From Oscillospiraceae bacterium (GTDB lineage: Bacteria > Bacillota > Clostridia > Oscillospirales > Ruminococcaceae): a stretch of DNA of 26,442 nucleotides. How positions within the stretch are numbered: position 1 is the stretch's first letter; every line of letters begins with the position of its first letter. Shown one piece after another: positions 15,940 to 23,744 of this stretch. The notes under the pieces were generated by a model, which was not told where the DNA came from, ran no database searches, and saw only the letters and a list, made by a program, of their open reading frames with translations. The stretch is from positions 1 through 26,442 of the forward strand of contig DXNX01000012.1 in NCBI GenBank assembly GCA_019413245.1, given 5' to 3'. The translations under genes and the position numbers were made by a program.

Positions 15940-15942
15940 AAG

Positions 15943-15966
15943 GCAGGGAGCAATCCCTGCTTTTTT
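15943..15966. terminator. Terminator after the GH3 gene
   Basis: GCAGGGA, loop GCAA, TCCCTGC; T6 follows on the plus strand and C-TTTT on the minus strand. For the minus-strand GH3 gene (stop at 16017) it ends the message just before the HD promoter. Confidence 0.75.
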
Positions 15967-16016
15967 GCAGTAGATCCGGGGAAAATCCAAAACAATACAG
16001 ATCGTATAAAACGAAC

Positions 16017-18278
16017 TTATTTTACCGGAATAGACAGTCCGAATCCGTACGCATAGTAATTTCCGGCTGTGTCACGATAGGCGTAGGCCTTGCCGTTCTC
16101 GTCCTTCAGGGAATCGGGCATATACTGATCCTTGTCATACCCGGGTACATCGTTGGGGCTGATGCACACGCCGTCGGCATTCACGGCCAGCACAGCATCG
16201 TTCCGGGGCAGGGTCAGGGGCAATTTGCCCACCGGCGCAAAACGTCCCCGCATGACGTCCAGGGTGGCATCTGGGTAAGTGTCGAATCCGGCGGTCAAGG
16301 CGTCGCACAGCGGTTCCAGGTGCCCGGGCTCCCAGGCCAGAGTGATGTTCAGGTTGCCGATGACCTTGCCGCCGCTGGCATGCACGGTACGGGCAATCTG
16401 TTCCAGGCGGGCCATGCCGGTGACGGTGGTTTCCTCGTGGGTTTCGGCGGTGGGGCGGCCCTGTTCGTCCACGTTGTATACGGTTTTGTTTTCGCACAGG
16501 TCCAGTTCCAGATACCCCGGTGTGGCGCTGAAGTAGGCGCCGGACTGGGGCGTCACAAAAAGCAGGGCATAGTCGGCTTCGGCCGGGTCATCGGTTAGAG
16601 TCAGGTCTTTCAGCAGTTCCCGCAGTCTGGCCGTGGATTGGGCCGAAAGCCGCGGGTCCTTGTGGAAGGCTTCGGCGTATACCATCTTCCCGGCCAGTTT
16701 TTTGTCCGTCAGGGGCAGGGTGCCGTCATTTTTCAGCAGCACCACGCTCTCCCGGTGGACCCGGGCGGCCTCCTCCCAGTCGGCTTTGCGGGCCACCACG
16801 GCCTCGGCTTCCTCCGGGTCCCGGTAGGGATCGTCCACCATCCCCAGCTCAAACATTTCGGTCAGGGTGCGGGTCACGGCCCGGTCCAGGGCTTCGTCGG
16901 TCAGCACCAACTGGTCGGCGGTGAAGCCTTCCGGCACCGGATGGGTTTCATAATACCCGTTATGGGCACGGTCATAGGCTTCCCGGGCGGCCTCTGTGTC
17001 AAAGATGCCGCTGATGATGTCCACCCCGGCATGATTGACCGCAAAACCCACCCGCTCGGCGGTGTCCAGCATCTCCACGCCCCAGGCCATGTTCCGGGTG
17101 ATGCCGGAATCCGAGTTGATGTAGCCGGTAAAGCCCATCTGCTTGCGCAGGATGGTGTCGATGAAATACTTGTTGTAGGCAAAGCCGTAGGGTTCCAGGT
17201 CAATGACATTGCCCGCGGGGTCTTTCTGCGGGGCGCTTTTGGCGGCGGCCGGCTTGGAGTAGTAGGGCATGATGGAGGACGTTCCGCAGTCCACCGCCGC
17301 CTGGAACGGGGGCAGGTGATAGGCTTCCAGACTGCCTTCGGTGGCGTAGACGTTCCACTGCCCGGCGGCATAGTGGGGGTCGAAGCCATTTTCCCGGGCA
17401 CCGCCGCCGGGAAAGTGCTTGGTGGTCACGGCCACGCCGTCTTTGGCCACCCCGTGGGGCTTGCCCTGGATGCCGGGCACCAGATGCCGCATGATCTCGC
17501 TGATGAGGGCCGGGTCCTCCCCGAACGTGCCGTAGGTGCGCTGCCAGCGCGGGTCGGTGACGGTGTCGGCCATGTACATGTAGCCTTTGCGCATGCCGCA
17601 GGCGTTCCATTCCCGGCGGACGGTATCGGCAAATTGATCAATGATGTCGATGCGTCCGGTTCCCTTGACGGCCGCCGCAATGCCCAGCGTGCCGGGCCAG
17701 GTGGCCAGCACGCCGAAGGCATCATTCATGCCGAAAACCACTTCGCCGTTTTCGTTGCGGGAGTTGGAAGTGGCCGACAAGGGCAGGAAATGCGCACATT
17801 CCTCACAGACCGCATTGACCTGGTTGACCCAGTCGGCCAGATCGGCGGGGGTGGCGTTGGCCCGCAGGATCACATGGCGGTAAAAGGCCTCTTTCAGCAT
17901 GCGGGTGGTGCCGATGATGTGCTGCTTGCCGAAGATGGTTTCGGTATCGCATTCGGTTTCGTCCAGGATGCCGGTCTCGTCGTGGACTGGATTTTCGATT
18001 TTGGCTGCGGAGGGTCCGGCTGCCGGATACTTGGCCATACGCCAGTCTGCCACGAACAGCTGGGCCAGCTTTTCATGGACAGAAAGCTGTTTGACATAGG
18101 CGGCGGCACGCTCGGCAGCCGGGCGGCGCCAGTCGTTGACAATGCTGACGGTGCCGCTGCCGTCAATATCCTTGAACGTCAGTCCGTCCTGCTGCAGCAG
18201 GGCGCGGCTCACGGTGCTGACGGCGGTACCGTCCGGGTTGTATACGCGGTGAAAACGGCGGGAGGCTTTTTCGGTCAT
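16017..18278 (-). CDS. Glycoside hydrolase family 3 protein (beta-glucosidase-like)
   Basis: Cytoplasmic GH3 enzyme, 753 aa, no signal peptide. The N-terminal TIM-barrel domain has the KHFPGGG signature (Lys287-His288) and the nucleophile Asp390 in YINSDSGI, where most relatives read SDWG. The C-terminal alpha/beta sandwich begins around RESVVLLKNDGTLPL (about 510) and ends with YAYGFGL. Near residue 40 a D-x-D-G-x-G stretch (KDIDGSGTV) precedes NDWRRP, as in a Clostridial GH3 subgroup. ATG 18278 is preferred to ATG 18287 because AAAGGA then lies 8 nt upstream; from 18287 it would abut the start codon. It follows an Rrf2 regulator gene by 33 bp with no promoter between, so the two are co-transcribed. 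Likely action is on beta-linked oligosaccharides taken into the cell; exact specificity is unknown. Confidence 0.9.
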   Translation of the reverse strand: MTEKASRRFHRVYNPDGTAVSTVSRALLQQDGLTFKDIDGSGTVSIVNDWRRPAAERAAAYVKQLSVHEKLAQLFVADWRMAKYPAAGPSAAKIENPVHDETGILDETECDTETIFGKQHIIGTTRMLKEAFYRHVILRANATPADLADWVNQVNAVCEECAHFLPLSATSNSRNENGEVVFGMNDAFGVLATWPGTLGIAAAVKGTGRIDIIDQFADTVRREWNACGMRKGYMYMADTVTDPRWQRTYGTFGEDPALISEIMRHLVPGIQGKPHGVAKDGVAVTTKHFPGGGARENGFDPHYAAGQWNVYATEGSLEAYHLPPFQAAVDCGTSSIMPYYSKPAAAKSAPQKDPAGNVIDLEPYGFAYNKYFIDTILRKQMGFTGYINSDSGITRNMAWGVEMLDTAERVGFAVNHAGVDIISGIFDTEAAREAYDRAHNGYYETHPVPEGFTADQLVLTDEALDRAVTRTLTEMFELGMVDDPYRDPEEAEAVVARKADWEEAARVHRESVVLLKNDGTLPLTDKKLAGKMVYAEAFHKDPRLSAQSTARLRELLKDLTLTDDPAEADYALLFVTPQSGAYFSATPGYLELDLCENKTVYNVDEQGRPTAETHEETTVTGMARLEQIARTVHASGGKVIGNLNITLAWEPGHLEPLCDALTAGFDTYPDATLDVMRGRFAPVGKLPLTLPRNDAVLAVNADGVCISPNDVPGYDKDQYMPDSLKDENGKAYAYRDTAGNYYAYGFGLSIPVK

Positions 18279-18311
18279 GGGATTCATCCTTTCTGTACGG
18301 ATAGGTGGGGG

Positions 18312-18767
18312 TCAGGGACGGGGCATGCCGTGGTCCTCGGCAGTCAGGCGTTCCAGGTCGTCGATCATGGACGCCAGGGTGATGCTCTGCATGGTGCGGG
18401 CGATGGACTCCTCAATTTGATGATACGGCCCGCACAGGACCTGGCGGATGTTTTTGGCCACGGGACAGCTGCGCCCCTGACAGGGGTGGATGCCGATGAT
18501 GGAGGAAAGGCCCCGGGGCTCCAGCGCGGTATAGATCTGATACAGGGTGATCTCCTCCGGCTTTTTGCAGAGCTCGGCCCCGCCCTGTCCGCGCTCCACT
18601 GTGATAAGCCCGGCTTTTTTCAGGGCACTGAGCAGATTGCGGATGATGACCGGATTGCACCCGGTGCTCTGGGCCAGCAGCGTGCTGGTGACCCGGGCCT
18701 TGCCGCGGGCCTCCCAGATAAAGAGAAGACAATGTACTGCGACCGAACATTTCATGCTGAGCTGCAT
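18312..18767 (-). CDS. Rrf2-family transcriptional regulator
   Basis: DNA-binding regulator, 151 aa, with the Rrf2 winged helix at the N-terminus (MQLSMKCSVAVHCLLFI, then TSTLLAQSTGCNPVIIRNLL, then GLITVERGQGGAEL). The C-terminal half holds Cys96, Cys101 and Cys112 (PCQGRSCPV, then VLCGPYH). The spacing differs from the IscR/NsrR iron-sulfur triad and is closer to YwnA/CymR-like members, so cluster binding is possible but unproven. ATG 18767 has GGGAG 7 nt upstream; the longer open frame to 18947 would cross the promoter. It leads an operon with the GH3 gene and has a palindrome at its predicted transcription start, suggesting self-repression. CymR/YwnA-type alternatives cannot be excluded. 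Confidence 0.92.
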   Translation of the reverse strand: MQLSMKCSVAVHCLLFIWEARGKARVTSTLLAQSTGCNPVIIRNLLSALKKAGLITVERGQGGAELCKKPEEITLYQIYTALEPRGLSSIIGIHPCQGRSCPVAKNIRQVLCGPYHQIEESIARTMQSITLASMIDDLERLTAEDHGMPRP

Positions 18768-18842
18768 GGTGGCTCCCTTCCCTTGCAAAAAAGTGATAGG
18801 CTTTTTGAAATTACAAGCCAACTGTGCTACCCTGACAGCAGA

Positions 18843-18861
18843 TGTAATGCAACAGGTTACA
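18843..18861. promoter_or_regulatory. Candidate Rrf2 operator
   Basis: TGTAA (18843-18847) and TTACA (18857-18861) form an inverted repeat with a 9-bp spacer, directly downstream of the -10 box and over the predicted transcription start of the Rrf2-GH3 unit. Another TTACA half-site lies at 18811-18815. Position and symmetry fit an autorepression site; binding is inferred. Confidence 0.55.
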
Positions 18862-18864
18862 CCT

Positions 18865-18893
18865 ATTGTACCGGTTGGACGGCGGAAAGGCAA
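18865..18893 (-). promoter_or_regulatory. Predicted promoter of the Rrf2-GH3 operon
   Basis: On the minus strand: TTGCCT (18888-18893), a 17-bp spacer and TACAAT (18865-18870). Transcription would begin near 18858, giving a leader of about 90 nt. Confidence 0.7.
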
Positions 18894-19076
18894 GTCCTGC
18901 GGCGCCGGTTCCCGAATCCCTGCTCCAGACCGCGGCGGACAGGGCAATCATCGTCATGTGTGCTCTGCCTGCAAAAAGCCCGCAGGCCCAACGGGCCGAT
19001 ACCGGCTCTGGTGGGCGGGTGCTGAAAAAGCCCCGTTCCGGCCGCAAGAATAATGAACGTTTCCTGTAAAATCAAC
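18894..19076. other. Intergenic stretch without a recognisable gene
   Basis: Part of a 370-bp gap (18768-19137) between the Rrf2 gene and the ABC permease gene. Open frames exist on both strands, but none has a ribosome site with a recognisable protein. On the minus strand GCCCG/CGGGC (18978-18982, 18992-18996) is followed by T5, a small terminator-like hairpin with no gene clearly ending there. Confidence 0.5.
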
Positions 19077-19115
19077 AAAACCGCCTGCCGGAGAAGGGCC
19101 CCGGTGGGCGGTTTT
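19077..19115. terminator. Terminator after the ABC permease gene
   Basis: AAAACCGCC and GGCGGTTTT (9 bp) with inner CCGG/CCGG pairing. On the minus strand the stem ends in TTTT, 23 nt after the permease stop codon. Confidence 0.8.
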
Positions 19116-19137
19116 GGTATTTGGCAGGCAGTCGGTT

Positions 19138-21519
19138 TCAACCTGTGGGCAGGCCTTTCCATTCGTAGCGGCCGCACAGGTCCAGCATCAGCCCACAACT
19201 GACGCCCAGGGCGGCCGCCAACAGCAAAAATGTGAGCCAGCCGCAGGCAATGCCGTTCCAACCGGCCAGCAGGGCGGCTGCATGGAACAGCGGCCAGAAC
19301 CCCAGCCACTCGATGCCGCCTTCCATGCCGGAAAGGCACAGCAGCGCCGGCAGGCAATACCCCACCGCGCTCACGAACAGGGTGGGGAGAAGGCTGCCGA
19401 ACCGCTGTCCCAGCCACAGGGTCAGGCAGCCCATGCACAGGCAGGCTGACACCCGGCACAGAAACCAGAACAGTAGCATGTCCGAAAGGGTAAACACGGC
19501 AGGGACACGCTCAAATTCCGGCAGGCTCATGGCAGGGGCGAACAGGACCGGGAGTCCGTAGTCCCGCAGCACCTGGATGACATGGGGCAGGCAGCCGGCA
19601 CCGGCAATCAGCAGCGCCGCCCCGGCGCTGATCCCCAGCTTGGCGCGCACTGTACGCTTGCGGCCCAAGGGGGTGGTGCACAGTATTTCTTCCATACCGC
19701 CTTTGCGCTCCATGGCGAACAGCCCCGAAAAACACAGGGCACACATCAGCCCGGCGTACAGGGTATCCTGCACATCCGCCGTGCCGCTGAAGCCGAACAA
19801 CGCCTGGTAGCCGCTCTCATACACCAGCCAGGCTCTGGGATGGCTACTCAGATAGGAATTGATGTTCTGGGTGACGATTTTCTGGTATGCGCTGTACTTC
19901 TGCTGCAACGCCGAATAGGGCAGCAGGGCGTCTGCGCTCAACTCTCCGGCCGCTACCTTTTCCTGTACTTCCAGCATGGGGGCAAATTCCTCTCCCTGCT
20001 GTTCCAGCCAGTCTTTGGTCTGTTGGGTGTAAGGTCCGGAAATTGCCTTCATGTAGTACGCATAGTAGATCTCGTCGGCGCTGATGTAACTCTCAGCAGT
20101 GACACCCTGCCAGATGCCGAACCCGATAAAGGCGGCCAGAAATACCGCCGCACCGTTCAGGACCAGCAGCTTGCAGCTTTCCTCCCGGAAAACGGAGGTG
20201 GCCCGGGTTTTGTGCTGCCGCCCCAGCTCAAATCTCTGGTTGGGGGCGGGCAGAAGCTGGGCGCGGGCAAACACCATGCAAAAGGCAGCCCCAAACCCGG
20301 CACCGAATACCACAGCGGCGGTCCATTCCACCAGCGGCAGCCCGATGGGGGAGCCGAACCAGTAGAGGTTGCGGTAGTTGCCCAGCAGCTCGTTGGTCTG
20401 CAGCAGACTGGCCAGATTGGAGTATTTCACCACATTCAGGCGGCTGGTGGCCGGAATGGCCGCCCGGATGCCGTACATGGCCAGGGGCAGAGCCAGAGCC
20501 CCCACCCAGCCTGCTGCGGCCCGGCGGGCCAGCAGCGCTGCCAGCATGACCCACAGACCCATCACAAAAGCGCCGGCACACTTGGCCAGCAAAAACCGGA
20601 ACAGATACCGCCCCACCGTGATCTGCATGGTGCAGCGCATAAGGGCGGGGACACTCTGGATGGTGCGGGTCAGTGGCCCCAGCCCGAAAGAAGCTCCGCA
20701 GTAGGCCAGGTTCACCCCGTACAGCAGCATCAGCACTGCCAGCAGGGAGAGGGCAAAGGCTCCCAGCTTGGCCAGGGCGGTCTGCAGCCGCCCGCCCGGC
20801 AGACTGCGCACCAGGGTCAGCAGTCCGCTGTCCCGCTCCTGCCGCACCAGCAAAAGCGCCAGCAACAACATGGCGGCCAGCAGGATCAGGTCGGTGAAAG
20901 CATAGGAGAGGGCGGTGTACAGCCCTTTCTGCGGATAGTAGTCAATGACGGTGTCGTTCAGGCCTGCATAGACTTTGGACGTGACTTCGATATTTTTCAG
21001 GTCATAGCCGGTGGAATCCTTCTGGAAGATGGAAATGCCCGCCAGCTGCGTGGCCTTGGTCTGCACACTGTCCAGAAAATCCCCATATCCTGCTACGGTG
21101 TCGTATTCGCTGCACAGCTGGTTGAACAGCTGGTATTCCAGAGTGGGACTGTCTGTATACAAAACGTAACTTTTGCTTTGATATTCCTGCTCGTATTCAT
21201 CAAACAGGGCAGCGTTCTCCTCCCGGTAGCTCTGCAGATAGGCGCTGTTGCCGTAGGCCAGCTCCCGGTAATAATTGGAGATGCGCAGAATACTTTCGTA
21301 CTCGGTGAGCTTGCTGTGGAGAAACGCGCCTTTTTCTTCCATGGTCATGCCGCTCATTTCCGCCCCCACGGCCTTGTACGCCGCGGCGGGTGGCTGGTTG
21401 GAGGTGGGGCGGGTGCCCATCCAGAGCAGCAGCAGATTGGCGGCGGCCAGTACCGCCAGCAAAAGCGGGAAGACCCGGTTGCCCCAGACCTTGCGCAGTT
21501 CAGCAAACAGCAGGTTCAT
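19138..21519 (-). CDS. Double-length ABC-2-type transporter permease
   Basis: Membrane component of an ABC exporter, 793 aa, about twice a normal ABC-2 subunit. The layout repeats: one membrane helix (about 15-35), a large hydrophilic and probably extracellular region (40-210), then about five helices (215-430); after a basic cytoplasmic linker, a second helix (about 455-475), a second outer region (480-580, TAESYISADEIYYAYYMK) and about five more helices (590-785). Both halves have a charged cytoplasmic turn after the second helix (RQERDSGLLTLVRSLPGGR; ERKGGMEEILCTTPLGRKR), as in ABC-2 proteins contacting the ATPase. One polypeptide may therefore supply both membrane halves. GGGAGG 8 nt upstream fixes the start. 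It is the last gene of a cluster with an ABC ATPase and lipoproteins. Substrate unknown. Confidence 0.87.
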   Translation of the reverse strand: MNLLFAELRKVWGNRVFPLLLAVLAAANLLLLWMGTRPTSNQPPAAAYKAVGAEMSGMTMEEKGAFLHSKLTEYESILRISNYYRELAYGNSAYLQSYREENAALFDEYEQEYQSKSYVLYTDSPTLEYQLFNQLCSEYDTVAGYGDFLDSVQTKATQLAGISIFQKDSTGYDLKNIEVTSKVYAGLNDTVIDYYPQKGLYTALSYAFTDLILLAAMLLLALLLVRQERDSGLLTLVRSLPGGRLQTALAKLGAFALSLLAVLMLLYGVNLAYCGASFGLGPLTRTIQSVPALMRCTMQITVGRYLFRFLLAKCAGAFVMGLWVMLAALLARRAAAGWVGALALPLAMYGIRAAIPATSRLNVVKYSNLASLLQTNELLGNYRNLYWFGSPIGLPLVEWTAAVVFGAGFGAAFCMVFARAQLLPAPNQRFELGRQHKTRATSVFREESCKLLVLNGAAVFLAAFIGFGIWQGVTAESYISADEIYYAYYMKAISGPYTQQTKDWLEQQGEEFAPMLEVQEKVAAGELSADALLPYSALQQKYSAYQKIVTQNINSYLSSHPRAWLVYESGYQALFGFSGTADVQDTLYAGLMCALCFSGLFAMERKGGMEEILCTTPLGRKRTVRAKLGISAGAALLIAGAGCLPHVIQVLRDYGLPVLFAPAMSLPEFERVPAVFTLSDMLLFWFLCRVSACLCMGCLTLWLGQRFGSLLPTLFVSAVGYCLPALLCLSGMEGGIEWLGFWPLFHAAALLAGWNGIACGWLTFLLLAAALGVSCGLMLDLCGRYEWKGLPTG

Positions 21520-21604
21520 TTTTCTGCCTCCCCGTCAGGTCTGTGCGGGAGATGCCGCAAAGTCAGAAATCTTTTTCCCATATGACATTTGCCTTCCCGC
21601 CTTC

Positions 21605-22867
21605 TCATGCAAGGGAATCCGCGACGACTTCTCCGTCGATTCCCTGCAGAAAGGCCTCCTTGTCGGCAATTCTGTACACACCCACATAGGTGCTTTCGTT
21701 TACCAGGCTGTACTCCGTCTGGTTGCGCAGGGGAACTTCCTCGTCGTGGTCAAAGTACAGCACCTGGTCGCCGTAAACGGCAATGACCTGGCGTGCATGC
21801 TCCCGGGTCTCGCTGTAGCTGACATCCGTGGGCTTGCCAGTGGCGGTGTCCAGAATGGTGGTGACATTGGATACGGTATCCCCATTCTTTTGGTCGTAGG
21901 TCAGAGCAAAATGGTCATCGAACAGGTATTTCAGCCCCACCCAGGAGATATTCGGGTCGGCGGCCGGGTATTCAAAGGAGTATACCTCACTCGTCAACAG
22001 GTTGGTGGCGGACAGTTCTTCCTGTTCCCGGTCTACCTTGCACAGATAATCCCCTTGAATGGAATAGTGAACTGCTTCGTCATCGAACACCTCAGTGAGC
22101 GGTGTTTCCTCGACGCAGGTTTCCAGAGAAATTTCGCTTTGCGCGGGGTCCACCCAGAAATACTGGTATCCCTGATCGTCCATGAACAGGTAAATCAGCC
22201 GGCTGCCCGCAGCGCCCATCAGGGCGTAACGGCCGCCATCCGGGCAGGTGAAAACCGATTTCCGGCTGCCGGTCTCGCAGTTGATTTTTTCCAGCCGCTT
22301 GATGGTCTGGCCCTCCGGCGTCACGGAGTATATTTCAACCAACAGAGAATCCCCGTATCCGAACAGCTTGCCGGTAAAATTTTCTCCATCTTCCAGTGTA
22401 CACAATTCTCCCAGGCCGCTGCCGTCCGGCATCATTTTGGAAATGTGGGGCCGAAGATCGTCCCCGGAAGAACACTGGATCAGATAGAGGGCATCGTTGT
22501 AATAACACAGAGAATAGCCGTTTGCCGCATCGCGCAAGGGCAGATAGGAGGAGCAGGCCTCGGAATCATGGCGGCAGTTGGGCACTGCACACAAAAACAG
22601 CTGCTGCCCGGACTCTGCATCCAGGTAAAACAGGTTTTGGCTGGCAGGGTAGATGTACTGGACGGAATACATCCCTTCCGGGGTACAGGCCCGATTGGAC
22701 AGATAGTCCTGATAGGCGATATGGGCGACAGGCGTTTCTTCACGGCTTTCCGATGTGGTGCTTGTGGTGTCGGTTTCCGGCTGTGGTGTTTTGGCACAAC
22801 CGGACAACAGGACCGCCGCCGAAAGAAATCCCGCAAAAAGAGGGGACAACTGGGCTTTGCGCGTCAT
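21605..22867 (-). CDS. Lipoprotein with C-x4-C-x-H-x4-C motif (paralog 1, between ABC genes)
   Basis: Secreted lipid-anchored protein, 420 aa. The signal peptide has basic MTRKAQ, a hydrophobic core and the lipobox LLSGC (Cys24), then a Ser/Thr/Glu linker. The mature part is rich in short beta-strand-like repeats of the kind seen in beta-propellers. CAVPNCRHDSEAC supplies Cys93, Cys98, His100 and Cys105, the same spacing as in the two other lipoproteins here. I do not recognise a named family and assign no function. AGGAGGT just before ATG 22867 sets the start; the longer frame overlaps the ATPase gene. It lies 37 bp after the ATPase gene and 85 bp before the permease gene, so it is probably part of the transporter operon, perhaps as a surface sensor or binding partner. 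Confidence 0.87.
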   Translation of the reverse strand: MTRKAQLSPLFAGFLSAAVLLSGCAKTPQPETDTTSTTSESREETPVAHIAYQDYLSNRACTPEGMYSVQYIYPASQNLFYLDAESGQQLFLCAVPNCRHDSEACSSYLPLRDAANGYSLCYYNDALYLIQCSSGDDLRPHISKMMPDGSGLGELCTLEDGENFTGKLFGYGDSLLVEIYSVTPEGQTIKRLEKINCETGSRKSVFTCPDGGRYALMGAAGSRLIYLFMDDQGYQYFWVDPAQSEISLETCVEETPLTEVFDDEAVHYSIQGDYLCKVDREQEELSATNLLTSEVYSFEYPAADPNISWVGLKYLFDDHFALTYDQKNGDTVSNVTTILDTATGKPTDVSYSETREHARQVIAVYGDQVLYFDHDEEVPLRNQTEYSLVNESTYVGVYRIADKEAFLQGIDGEVVADSLA

Positions 22868-22904
22868 GGCTACCTCCTTTTGATATTTGTGAGGGCACAC
22901 GGAT

Positions 22905-23678
22905 TCATTTCCCGTCCCCCTCACCGAACACATGCAGGTATACATCCTCCAGTCCCTGGCCGGGGGCGTATTTTTCGATGAGTTCAGGCACCGGGGCGGC
23001 GTCCACGATCTGCCCCGCCCGCAGCAGGATGACTTTGGTGGCCACCGTTTCCACGTCGCTGACCACATGGGTGGCCACCAGAATGATACGGTCGGCTGCC
23101 ATGGCGGCCAGCAGTTCCCGCAGGCGTACTCGCTCCTTGGGGTCCAGCCCGGCGGTGGGCTCGTCCAGAATCAGCAGTTTCGGGTCGCCCAACAGGGCGG
23201 AGGCCAGCAGCAGCCGCTGCTTCATGCCGCCGGAATAGGCGGAAAGCCGCTTGTCCAATTCATCGGACAGATTCACCGCCGCCGCCACCCGGTCCACTTC
23301 GGCGGGAACATCGGCACAGCGAATCTCCTTCAGAGCCGCCATGTAGGCCAGAAACCGTCGCCCGGTATAGCTGTCGTACAGCCCCTGCTGCTGGGGCATG
23401 TACCCCAGTACCCGGCGGAAAGCAATGCCCCGGGCCGGTTTGCCGTCCCACAGGACCCTGCCGGAATCTGCCGCCAGCGTGCCGGTGATGATGTGGATGA
23501 GGGTGCTTTTGCCTGCACCGTTGGGCCCAAGAAGGCCATACAGCCCCGGGCCCAGGATCAGGGATACCCCGGCCAGGGCCTGCTTGACTTTGGGGCCGGC
23601 GCTGCGGCGTTTGAACAGTGGGGCGGGCAGGGGATAGGATTTGCGCAGGGAATCCAGAACAAGGGACACATCGGACAT
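22905..23678 (-). CDS. ABC transporter ATP-binding protein
   Basis: Cytoplasmic ATPase of an ABC-2-type exporter, 257 aa. It has Walker A GPNGAGKST (51-59), the Q-loop in MPQQQGLY, the signature LSAYSGGMKQR (145-155), Walker B LLILDEPTAGLDP (168-180) and the switch histidine His204 in VATHVVSD. The N-terminal KRRSAGPKVKQALAGVS insertion places it with drug/lantibiotic-type export ATPases. ATG 23678 is preferred over the open frame to 23711 since GGAAAGGG lies upstream at a suitable distance and the protein then starts MSDVSLVLDSLRKSY. The membrane partner is the permease gene two positions downstream, with a lipoprotein gene between. Cargo is not predictable. Confidence 0.95.
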   Translation of the reverse strand: MSDVSLVLDSLRKSYPLPAPLFKRRSAGPKVKQALAGVSLILGPGLYGLLGPNGAGKSTLIHIITGTLAADSGRVLWDGKPARGIAFRRVLGYMPQQQGLYDSYTGRRFLAYMAALKEIRCADVPAEVDRVAAAVNLSDELDKRLSAYSGGMKQRLLLASALLGDPKLLILDEPTAGLDPKERVRLRELLAAMAADRIILVATHVVSDVETVATKVILLRAGQIVDAAPVPELIEKYAPGQGLEDVYLHVFGEGDGK

Positions 23679-23712
23679 GAGCTCAACCCTTTCCAGAAAA
23701 AATAGGAACAAC

Positions 23713-23742
23713 TGTATCCAGCATAGCGGCCGGGTGTGTCAA
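23713..23742 (-). promoter_or_regulatory. Possible promoter of the ABC ATPase-lipoprotein-permease genes
   Basis: On the minus strand: TTGACA (23737-23742), an 18-bp spacer and GATACA (23713-23718). The -35 is perfect, the -10 weak. It lies between the upstream lipoprotein stop (23745) and the ATPase start. Confidence 0.45.
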
Positions 23743-23744
23743 AG

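Noticed and set aside
16638..19025. 795-codon plus-strand open frame opposite the GH3 and Rrf2 genes
   Set aside because: It runs antisense through two well-supported genes and a promoter; its protein is rich in Gly/His/Gln without a known fold.
18863..19459. Minus-strand open frame spanning the intergenic gap and the permease 3' end
   Set aside because: It crosses a terminator and a promoter and is out of frame with the permease; no ribosome site or known motif.
22932..23705. Plus-strand frame opposite the ABC ATPase
   Set aside because: The minus strand has intact Walker A, signature and Walker B motifs; the plus frame is a shadow.
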